Made by a program: the position numbers and the translations under genes
NCBI GenBank assembly: GCA_023437285.1
Contig: JAEZGP010000526.1
Location: forward strand, 1 to 11,161
Length of the DNA: 11,161 nt
Direction of reading: 5' to 3'
Source of the DNA: Actinomycetes bacterium
Lineage (GTDB): Bacteria; Actinomycetota; Actinomycetes; Mycobacteriales; Micromonosporaceae
Part shown: positions 5,672 to 11,161 of the stretch, in pieces
Layout of the letters: the number at the start of each line of letters is the position of its first letter
Numbering within the stretch: position 1 is the stretch's first letter
The notes under the pieces: model-generated
Database searches by the model: none
Told to the model about the DNA's origin: nothing
Seen by the model: the letters and a program-made list of their open reading frames with translations, nothing else

Positions 5672-5902
5672 ATGCGACGGAAACTGTTGGTTCCCGCGTT
5701 GGGAATCGCGCTGTTCCTGGGGGCGGCGAGCGCCCCCGCCTATGCCGCCAGCCAGTCGGCGGCGCCCGCGACGCAGGCCCAGGTCGCGACCACACCGGCT
5801 AGCGCGGTTAACTGCGGCGGCGGCGGCTGCGGCGGCGGCTGGGGCGGCTGGGGCGGCTGGGGCGGCGGCTGGGGCGGCGGCTGGGGCGGCGGCTGCTGCT
5901 GA
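5672..5902 (+). CDS. Small secreted Gly/Trp/Cys-rich protein
   Basis: A 76-aa protein of unknown function. The first 25 residues are a Sec signal peptide: basic MRRK, hydrophobic LVPALGIALFLGAAS, and an AYA cleavage site before Ala26. The mature peptide has an Ala/Thr/Gln-rich spacer (26-46). It is followed by a 30-residue tail made only of Asn47, Gly, Trp and Cys: Cys48, Cys53, five Trp spaced by two or three Gly (57, 60, 63, 67, 71) and a terminal Cys75-Cys76. ATG 5672 is preceded by AGGAGA 6 nt upstream. The gene has its own AT-rich control region and a strong terminator, so it is a single-gene unit. Two Cys on each side of the Trp array suggest disulfides, metal binding or cross-linking; this is inference. 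I recognise no named family. Confidence 0.8.
   Translation: MRRKLLVPALGIALFLGAASAPAYAASQSAAPATQAQVATTPASAVNCGGGGCGGGWGGWGGWGGGWGGGWGGGCC
5840..5893 (+). repeat. In-frame TGG-GGC-GGC tandem repeat
   Basis: Five units beginning TGGGGCGGC lie at 5840, 5849, 5858, 5870 and 5882; the last three carry an extra GGC. They encode the Trp-Gly array of the secreted protein. Such repeats can change copy number, so length variation between strains is expected. Confidence 0.75.
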
Positions 5903-5938
5903 CCCGTCCAACCTGCTGGTCTCAATAGAGGTGAACGC

Positions 5939-5968
5939 GCTTTGGGGGTGGCCTGCCACCCCCAAAGC
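5939..5968 (+). terminator. Terminator after the Gly/Trp/Cys gene
   Basis: A perfect 13-bp stem (5939-5951 with 5956-5968, loop CCTG) is followed by CGTTTCTGTC. It closes the secreted-peptide gene and may also stop leftward transcription arriving from the yebC side. Confidence 0.8.
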
Positions 5969-6087
5969 CGTTTCTGTCACGGCTGGTGCTCGGCTATCCA
6001 CGTGGTGGCGAGGTCCACGGCGGCGCGCTGGGACATGAGACGGGCCGGCGCCAGGCCAACCCGACCGACCCTCACCGCCCCGGCCGG

Positions 6088-6207
6088 TCACTCGTCGAGC
6101 TCGGCGGTCTTGTCGAAGTCGATCCCGCCCTCGTCGGCAATGAGCTGAAGTTCCTCCAGCGCGCGTCGCCGACGCTCTCGACTGGACTCGACCGCTTGCC
6201 GGAGCAT
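6088..6207 (-). CDS. 39-aa small ORF downstream of yebC
   Basis: The ORF begins MLRQAVESSRERRRRALEEL, continues QLIADEGGIDFDKTAELDE and stops at TGA 6088-6090. ATG 6207 has a clear GAGGAG (6215-6220) 7 nt upstream, the best evidence that it is real. An in-frame GTG at 6243 would extend it to 51 aa. The protein is predicted all-helical, with a basic Arg cluster and an acidic C-terminus. It loosely recalls the C-terminal half of ribbon-helix-helix antitoxins (VapB/ParD type), but the DNA-binding N-terminus is missing and no toxin gene follows. It lies 51 nt after yebC on the same strand. It could be a genuine small protein or an antitoxin remnant. Confidence 0.5.
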   Translation of the reverse strand: MLRQAVESSRERRRRALEELQLIADEGGIDFDKTAELDE

Positions 6208-6258
6208 GGCTCGGCTCCTCGCGGACGGCTTCAGGCGATCCACGTTGTTGGCGTCGCG

Positions 6259-7014
6259 TCAGGCGTCGATGAGGGCCATGACGTCGTCGGAGACATCGAA
6301 ATTAGCAAAGACGTTCTGGACGTCGTCGCTGTCCTCCAGGGCGTCGATGAGCTTGAAGACCTTGCGGGCGCCCTCCTCGTCGAGGGGGACGTTGACGCTC
6401 GGCACGAAGGAGGATTCGGCCGACTCGTACTCGATGCCGGCGTCCTGCAGCGCCGTGCGGATCGCGACGAGGTTGCTCGGCTCCGAGATCACCTCGAAGG
6501 CCTCGCCGAGGTCGTTGACCTCCTCCGGCTCGGCGTCGAGGACGGCTGCGAGCACGTCGTCCTCGGTGAGCGCGCCGGCCTTGGGCACGATGACGACGCC
6601 CTTGCGGGAGAACATGTACGACACGGAGCCCGGGTCGGCCAGCGAGCCGCCGTTGCGGGTGAGCGCGACGCGCACGTCGGTCGCGGCGCGGTTGCGGTTG
6701 TCGGTGAGGCACTCGATCAGCAGGGCGACGCCGTTCGGGCCGTACCCCTCGTACATGATCGTCTGCCAGTCGGCGCCGCCGCCCTCCAGGCCGGAGCCCC
6801 GCTTGACCGCGCGGTCGATGTTGTCGTTGGGGACGGAGTTCTTCTTCGCCTTCTGGATGGCGTCGAAGAGCGTCGGGTTGCCGGCCGGGTCACCGCCGCC
6901 GGTGCGGGCCGCCACCTCGATGTTCTTGATCAGGCGCGCGAACAGCTTGCCCCGCTTGGCGTCGACGACCGCCTTCTTGTGCTTGGTCGTCGCCCATTTG
7001 GAGTGGCCTGACAT
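6259..7014 (-). CDS. yebC: YebC/PmpR family regulatory protein
   Basis: This is a cytoplasmic protein of the YebC/TACO1 family, studied both as DNA-binding regulators and as factors easing ribosome stalling in translation. It has 251 residues, the usual length. Signatures are [20 protein letters not shown] at the N-terminus, [63 protein letters not shown] and [21 protein letters not shown] 7014 has GGAGG directly upstream. It is 17 nt after pdxT and probably in the same operon. In many actinobacteria ruvC follows yebC; here a small ORF and a terminator follow instead. Confidence 0.96.
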   Translation of the reverse strand: MSGHSKWATTKHKKAVVDAKRGKLFARLIKNIEVAARTGGGDPAGNPTLFDAIQKAKKNSVPNDNIDRAVKRGSGLEGGGADWQTIMYEGYGPNGVALLIECLTDNRNRAATDVRVALTRNGGSLADPGSVSYMFSRKGVVIVPKAGALTEDDVLAAVLDAEPEEVNDLGEAFEVISEPSNLVAIRTALQDAGIEYESAESSFVPSVNVPLDEEGARKVFKLIDALEDSDDVQNVFANFDVSDDVMALIDA

Positions 7015-7031
7015 GAGTCCTCCGTCGTCGT

Positions 7032-7649
7032 CTAGTCCGCGGCCCGCGCCGCGCGCGCCATCTCCACGAAGTGCCGGTGCACGCGGAGGTCCCCGGTCAA
7101 CTCGGGGTGAAACGCGGTGGCGAGCAGGTTCCGCTGGCGTACGGCGACGATCCTACCCGCCGCCGGGCCCTCATCGACGCGGGCCAGCACCGTGGCGTCG
7201 GCGCCGACCCGCTCGACCCACGGCGCGCGGATGAACACCGCGTGAAACGGCGGGCCGTCAATGCCATCGATGGACACCCCGGCCTCGAAGGAGTCGACCT
7301 GGCGGCCGAAGGCGTTGCGCCGCACGGTCATCTCGATGCCGCCGAAGGTCTGCTGGTCGGGGCGCCCGTCGAGCACCTCGGCCGCCAGCATGATCATGCC
7401 GGCACAGGAGCCGTAGACCGGCAGGCCACCGGCGATCCGCTTGCGGATGGGCTCCAGCAGGCCGAACTCGACGGCGAGCTTCGAGATCGTGGTCGACTCG
7501 CCGCCGGGGATGACGAGCGCGTCGACTGTGTCGAGTTCGTCGGGCCGGCGCACCGGGCGGGCCAGCGCGTCGGCCTCGGCGAGGGCGTGCAGGTGCTCGC
7601 GGACGTCGCCCTGCAGGGCGAGCACCCCCACGACGAGGTCGCCGCTCAC
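7032..7649 (-). CDS. pdxT: Pyridoxal 5'-phosphate synthase glutaminase subunit
   Basis: PdxT hydrolyses glutamine and channels the ammonia to PdxS for pyridoxal phosphate synthesis. The 205-aa protein shows the class-I-type glutaminase triad: Cys82 in [10 protein letters not shown], with His181 and Glu183 in [10 protein letters not shown]. It also shows [13 protein letters not shown], the [11 protein letters not shown] loop (49-58) and [11 protein letters not shown]. The start is GTG at 7649, overlapping the pdxS TGA by 4 nt (GTGA), so translation is coupled and 1:1 subunit supply is favoured. The family is usually 190-210 aa. Confidence 0.97.
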   Translation of the reverse strand: MSGDLVVGVLALQGDVREHLHALAEADALARPVRRPDELDTVDALVIPGGESTTISKLAVEFGLLEPIRKRIAGGLPVYGSCAGMIMLAAEVLDGRPDQQTFGGIEMTVRRNAFGRQVDSFEAGVSIDGIDGPPFHAVFIRAPWVERVGADATVLARVDEGPAAGRIVAVRQRNLLATAFHPELTGDLRVHRHFVEMARAARAAD

Positions 7650-8578
7650 CACCCGCGCTCGGCGAGGCGGTGCGGCTGCGGGATCTCGTCCACGTTGATG
7701 CCGACCATGGCCTCGCCCAGGCCCCGGGAGACCTTGGCGAGCACGTCCGGGTCGTCGTAGAAGGTGGTCGCCTTCACGATCGCGGCGGCCCGCTGGGCGG
7801 GGTTGCCGGACTTGAAGATGCCGGAGCCCACGAAGACGCCCTCGGCGCCGAGCTGCATCATCATCGCGGCGTCGGCCGGGGTGGCGATGCCACCCGCGGT
7901 GAACAGCACGACCGGCAGCTTGCCGGTGGCCGCGATCTCCTTGACCAGCTCGTACGGGGCCTGGAGGTTCTTGGCCGCGACGTAGAGCTCGTCCTCGGGC
8001 AGGGACCGCAGCTTGGCGATCTCGGCGCGGATCTTGCGCATGTGGGTGGTGGCGTTGGAGACGTCGCCCGTGCCGGCCTCGCCCTTGGAACGGATCATGG
8101 CGGCGCCCTCGTTGATGCGGCGCAGCGCCTCGCCGAGGTTGGTGGCGCCGCACACGAACGGCACCGTGAACGCCCACTTGTCGATGTGGTGCTCGAAGTC
8201 GGCCGGGGTGAGCACCTCGGACTCGTCGACGTAGTCGACCCCGAGCGCCTGCAGGACCTGGGCCTCGACGAAGTGACCGATGCGGGCCTTGGCCATCACC
8301 GGGATCGACACGGCGTTGATGATGCCGTCGATCATGTCGGGGTCGGACATGCGCGACACGCCGCCCTGGGCACGGATGTCGGCGGGGACGCGCTCCAGCG
8401 CCATGACGGCGACCGCGCCGGCGTCCTCGGCGATCTTGGCCTGCTCCGGCGTGACGACGTCCATGATGACGCCGCCCTTGAGCATCTCGGCCATGCCCCG
8501 CTTGACGCGGGCGCTGCCGATGACCGGACCGGTCGAGGTGTCGGCGGTGTTCTGGGTCGGCGTGGTGTGCTCGGACAC
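7646..8578 (-). CDS. pdxS: Pyridoxal 5'-phosphate synthase lyase subunit
   Basis: PdxS is a TIM-barrel enzyme forming a dodecamer that makes pyridoxal phosphate from ribose 5-phosphate, glyceraldehyde 3-phosphate and PdxT-supplied ammonia. With the GTG start at 8578 (GAGGAG 10 nt upstream) it has 310 residues. Motifs are [45 protein letters not shown] with the ribose-binding Lys97, [21 protein letters not shown] with Lys165 and [20 protein letters not shown]. The lysines match B. subtilis Lys81 and Lys149. The frame is open to ATG 8620, but that codon has no ribosome binding site and overlaps a TACCAT box (8619-8624) that could be a -10. The gene may therefore have its own promoter after the 116-nt gap. 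Confidence 0.97.
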   Translation of the reverse strand: MSEHTTPTQNTADTSTGPVIGSARVKRGMAEMLKGGVIMDVVTPEQAKIAEDAGAVAVMALERVPADIRAQGGVSRMSDPDMIDGIINAVSIPVMAKARIGHFVEAQVLQALGVDYVDESEVLTPADFEHHIDKWAFTVPFVCGATNLGEALRRINEGAAMIRSKGEAGTGDVSNATTHMRKIRAEIAKLRSLPEDELYVAAKNLQAPYELVKEIAATGKLPVVLFTAGGIATPADAAMMMQLGAEGVFVGSGIFKSGNPAQRAAAIVKATTFYDDPDVLAKVSRGLGEAMVGINVDEIPQPHRLAERGW

Positions 8579-8694
8579 GGCGTCGCTGCTCCTCAGGGCG
8601 GCTGAATGAACAAACGTCATGGTACGCGCTGGCGCAGGTCGCCGGACGGGGCACAGTGCCGCCCGCCGCGCCCCATAGGCGACAATTCGTCACC

Positions 8695-9186
8695 TTACTC
8701 GATGATCTCCAGGGTTGGATCGTCGATGTCGAAGAAGCGCGGTTCGGGGTGCCGACGGCACAGGCGTAACGCTCTGACCAGGGGCCGGCGTCGGATCGCG
8801 CGGGCGTCGCGGACCAGATCGCTGTGCACCTGGCGGGCCAGCGCCACGCGTCGGCTGGCCGCCGCGGCCGTGCGCAAGCTCTCACTGATCTGCGGCGCGG
8901 ACCGCACCGCCCGCAGGGCCCGGGTGAGGTCGTTCTCGGCCAGCTCGCGCTCGTCGGGCCGCGCCGTGATCGCCGTCTTGGCGGTGCCCGGCAGGTCGGG
9001 CAGGTCGGCCCGCTCCCCCCGCTCGACGGCCGCCGCGGCGCGCCGCACGAGCGCGGCGTCGAGGGCGGAGTACGCGGCCGAGGCACGCGCATGCAGGCGG
9101 TCCACCCGCCCCGCCGTCCACGTCACGTACGTGGCGACCAGCACCACCGCCGTCACCACCGCCACGACCCACCACATCGGCCGCAT
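8695..9186 (-). CDS. Divergent LemA-like single-pass membrane protein
   Basis: This is a 163-aa protein. One N-terminal helix (about 4-24, [19 protein letters not shown]) is followed by a helical domain. The order of motifs follows Lem[22 protein letters not shown] corresponds to LemA's L..LR.RV..A...[21 protein letters not shown] corresponds to the EN.LS.AL segment. [20 protein letters not shown] corresponds to the ..I..AR..YN..V..YN segment, and PEPRFFDID to the terminal P..FFE. The canonical DLIPNLV part is replaced by AAAAVERGE and a shortened loop. Function is unknown. It starts 31 nt after pimA at ATG 9186 with no good ribosome binding site, so a leaderless or coupled start is possible. 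Operon context suggests an envelope role, by inference. Confidence 0.72.
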   Translation of the reverse strand: MRPMWWVVAVVTAVVLVATYVTWTAGRVDRLHARASAAYSALDAALVRRAAAAVERGERADLPDLPGTAKTAITARPDERELAENDLTRALRAVRSAPQISESLRTAAAASRRVALARQVHSDLVRDARAIRRRPLVRALRLCRRHPEPRFFDIDDPTLEIIE

Positions 9187-9217
9187 CGTAATATCGCCGG
9201 CCGCGCGGCGGGTAATC

Positions 9218-10360
9218 TCAGGCGCCGGACTGACCCCGCACGTCCTCCACGACCGGGGTCGCCTCGATCGCGCTGGCGTAGACCTCTAGCACCCGCTCGG
9301 CCACCACCGGCCAGTCGTAGGTCGCCACGACGGCCCGCGCGCGGGCGACCTGGGCGGCCCGCACGTCCGGGTCGTCGAGCAGCTCGGCGATGGCGCGGGC
9401 CAGGTCGTCGGCGTCGCCGTTGTCGAACAGCCGCCCGGCCCGGCCCCCGTCGAGCACCCGGCGGAACGCGTCGAGATCGCTGGCCACCACGGCCGCGCCG
9501 GCGGCCATCGCCTCGGTGAGGATCATGCCGAAGGACTCGCCGCCGGTGTTCGGCGCGACGTACACGTCGACGCTGCGCAGCATGCGCGCCTTGTCCTGCT
9601 CGGACACCTTGCCGAGGAAGGTGATGCGCGACAGGACGCCGGCCGGGACGTCCTCGGTGAGTTCCTCCGGGTCGCCCGGCCCCGCGACCAGCAGCCGCAG
9701 GTCGGGCCGGTCGGCGGCGAGCTGGGCGAAGGCCTCCAGCAGCACCGGGAAGCCCTTGCGCGGCTCGGTGAACCGGCCCAGGAAGCCCAGCGCCCCGCCC
9801 TCGCCGGGCCAGCCGGGCAGCGGCGGCGCGTCGACGAACTTCGCCACCGCGACCCCGTTGGGGATCTCCCACGCGCCGCCGTCGAGGTGTTCCACCTGGA
9901 CCTTGCGGGCCAACGAACTCACCGCGATCCGCGCGGTGATCTTTTCGAGTACGAGCTGGAGCACGCCGGACGCGGCGCTCAGCGCGCGCGAGCGCGTCAT
10001 CGCGGTGTGGAAGGTGGCCACCACCGGCTGCTTGGCCGCGACGGCCGCGAGCATCGACAGGCTGGGGGTGAACGGTTCGTGGACGTGGATCACGTCGAAG
10101 TCGCCGGCGGCGAGCCAGCGCCGCACCCGGGTGGCCGAGATCGGGCCGAACGACAGCCGCGCGACCGACCCGTTGTACGGCACGGGAACCGCCCGCCCGG
10201 CCGGCACGACGTAGGGCGGGTGCGGGTCGTCCTCGTCGGCCGGGGCGAGCACGCTCACGTGGTGGCCCATGGCGATGAGCGTCTCGGCGAGGTCGCGGAC
10301 GTGGTTCTGGACCCCGCCGGGCACCTCGAACGAGTACGGGCAGACAATCCCGACGCGCAT
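9218..10360 (-). CDS. pimA: Phosphatidyl-myo-inositol alpha-mannosyltransferase
   Basis: PimA is a peripheral membrane GT4-family (GT-B fold) enzyme. It moves mannose from GDP-mannose to phosphatidylinositol on the cytoplasmic face, the first step of PIM, LM and LAM-type glycolipid synthesis. The 380-aa protein starts MRVGIVCPYSFEVPGGVQNH. It contains VPYNGSVARLSFGP, DFDVIHVHEPFTPSLSML, His118 in VVATFHTA, Arg196 and Lys202 in LGRFTEPRKG, and the donor-site E-x7-E in NTGGESFGMILTEAMAAG (Glu275 and Glu283). His118, Arg196 and Lys202 fall at the same positions as in mycobacterial PimA. ATG 10360 has GAGG 8 nt upstream; GTGs at 10366 and 10369 are less likely. The upstream acyltransferase stop is 10 nt away, so coupling is likely. 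Confidence 0.95.
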   Translation of the reverse strand: MRVGIVCPYSFEVPGGVQNHVRDLAETLIAMGHHVSVLAPADEDDPHPPYVVPAGRAVPVPYNGSVARLSFGPISATRVRRWLAAGDFDVIHVHEPFTPSLSMLAAVAAKQPVVATFHTAMTRSRALSAASGVLQLVLEKITARIAVSSLARKVQVEHLDGGAWEIPNGVAVAKFVDAPPLPGWPGEGGALGFLGRFTEPRKGFPVLLEAFAQLAADRPDLRLLVAGPGDPEELTEDVPAGVLSRITFLGKVSEQDKARMLRSVDVYVAPNTGGESFGMILTEAMAAGAAVVASDLDAFRRVLDGGRAGRLFDNGDADDLARAIAELLDDPDVRAAQVARARAVVATYDWPVVAERVLEVYASAIEATPVVEDVRGQSGA

Positions 10361-10370
10361 GCGCACCACC

Positions 10371-11161
10371 TCAGGATGCGGGCTCGTCGAGCCAGAGCTT
10401 CTGCATCATGTGCCAGTCGCTCGGGTGGCGCGCGATGGCGGTCGCGAACTCGTCCGCGATCCGCTGGGTCAGGGCCTTCACCCGCACGTCGAGCGGGCCG
10501 CTGGCCGGGTCGGGCACCGCCAGCGGGCCGATGACCTCGCCGCAGGGGGCGTCGGGCTCGTACCACAACGGGACGACGAACAACGGCGCGCCGGTGCGGA
10601 TGGCGAGCAGGGCCGGCCCCGCCGGCATGCGCGTACGCCCGCCGAAGAACGTCACCTCGACGCCGCGCCGCGACAGGTCCCGGTCGGCCAGCAGCGGGAC
10701 GATGTGGCCCTTGGCGAGGCGGTCGGCGAGCTCGTCGAGGACGGGCCGGTCGCCGCCGGTGAGCGGCAGGATCTCCATGCCCAACGACTCGCGGAACGCC
10801 ACGAACCGCCGGTAGACCGACTCAGGCTTGAGCCGCTCGGCGACCGTCGTCATGGGCGTACCGCCGCCGACGAGCCAGGCCCCGGCCGCGTCCCAGTTGC
10901 CGGAGTGCGACAGGGCCGCGATGGCGCCCGTGCCGGCCTCGTACGCCTCGCGCAGCCGGTCGCCGCCGGCCAGCCGGAAGTTCATCCGCTGGGCGTGCGT
11001 CGTGGACGGCAGCCGGAACGCCTCCAGCCAGTACCGGGCGTACGAGCGGACCGCGTCGCGGACCAGCAGGTCGAATTCGGCGGCGGGCAGGTCGGGGCCG
11101 ACGACGCGGCGCAGGTTGCCGGCCAGGCGCTGTACGCCGGGGCCCCGCCGCCGGGTGGCCC
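10371..11161 (-). CDS. PatA-like phosphatidylinositol mannoside acyltransferase (5' end beyond the window)
   Basis: This member of the LpxL/HtrB-type lysophospholipid acyltransferase family has only its last 262 residues in view. The catalytic H-x4-D motif is in ALSHSGNWDAAGAW. Further family features are RDAVRSYARYWLEAFRLPS, VAERLKPESVYRRFVAFRES, GHIVPLLADRDLSRRGVEV, FFGGRTRMPAGPALLA and PSDWHMMQKLWLDEP at the C-terminus. In mycobacteria the equivalent gene next to pimA (PatA) acylates the mannose of PIMs at the inner membrane; adjacency to pimA here supports the same role. The stop codon TGA forms part of the GAGG preceding pimA. The frame is open to the right edge, where the missing start must lie. 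Confidence 0.9.
   Translation of the reverse strand, partial: ATRRRGPGVQRLAGNLRRVVGPDLPAAEFDLLVRDAVRSYARYWLEAFRLPSTTHAQRMNFRLAGGDRLREAYEAGTGAIAALSHSGNWDAAGAWLVGGGTPMTTVAERLKPESVYRRFVAFRESLGMEILPLTGGDRPVLDELADRLAKGHIVPLLADRDLSRRGVEVTFFGGRTRMPAGPALLAIRTGAPLFVVPLWYEPDAPCGEVIGPLAVPDPASGPLDVRVKALTQRIADEFATAIARHPSDWHMMQKLWLDEPAS

Noticed and set aside
5977..6075. A 32-aa minus-strand ORF after the small ORF (contains MSQRAAVDLATTWIAEHQP)
   Set aside because: It has no convincing ribosome binding site, no recognisable motif, and runs almost into the terminator. It could be a remnant, but evidence is too thin to annotate.
7032..9092. A 686-codon minus-strand open frame suggesting a large fusion
   Set aside because: Only its last 206 codons (pdxT) are real. 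The upstream part is an out-of-frame reading of pdxS and the LemA-like gene, full of Arg/Gly/His.
1..11161. CRISPR arrays, tRNA or rRNA genes, IS elements
   Set aside because: No regularly spaced repeats, cloverleaf-like sequences, transposase motifs or terminal inverted repeats were found by eye.

Overview
The window is a high-GC (roughly 70% by eye) actinobacterial chromosome segment. It is probably from the Micromonosporaceae (Micromonospora/Actinoplanes-like); the family is inferred from gene content and protein style, not proven. Supporting signs are a PimA mannosyltransferase next to a PatA-like acyltransferase (phosphatidylinositol mannosides are an actinobacterial trait), the long form of HisG, PdxS/PdxT vitamin B6 synthesis, GTG/TTG starts and a strong codon bias toward G or C in third positions.

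Layout from left to right. (1) 1-1609, minus strand: the infC-rpmI-rplT operon (IF-3, L35, L20). It has a leader of about 270 nt containing an attenuator-like hairpin, an extended -10 promoter overlapping the stop codon of the upstream gene, and a likely AUC start codon for infC. rplT runs off the left edge. (2) 1607-2113, minus: a two-helix membrane protein with a bacterial PH-like domain. (3) 2184-2419, plus: a 5'-truncated, frameshifted remnant of a DUF202/YidH-type membrane protein. (4) 2508-3707, plus: two tandem paralogous single-pass membrane proteins of unknown function, each preceded by the same 25-bp element. They are separated by a strong hairpin. (5) 3730-4899, minus: hisG and hisE, the first steps of histidine synthesis. 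(6) 5024-5458, plus: mscL, closed by a perfect 40-bp palindromic terminator. (7) 5587-5968, plus: an unusually AT-rich promoter region with nested inverted repeats drives a 76-aa secreted Gly/Trp/Cys-rich peptide, closed by a strong terminator. This is the most novel-looking unit. (8) 6088-11161, minus: a long collinear run read from right to left as patA-like acyltransferase (partial), pimA, a divergent LemA-like membrane protein, pdxS, pdxT, yebC and a 39-aa small ORF.

How the genes work together: the right-hand block combines early PIM glycolipid synthesis (PimA mannosylates phosphatidylinositol and the acyltransferase acylates the mannoside) with the two-subunit PLP synthase and a YebC regulator. 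The left-hand block is translation machinery. The centre mixes histidine biosynthesis with envelope proteins: MscL, two anchored ectodomain proteins and a secreted peptide. Most of the window is conserved housekeeping. The accessory features lie at 2184-3707 and 5525-6210, between the conserved blocks.
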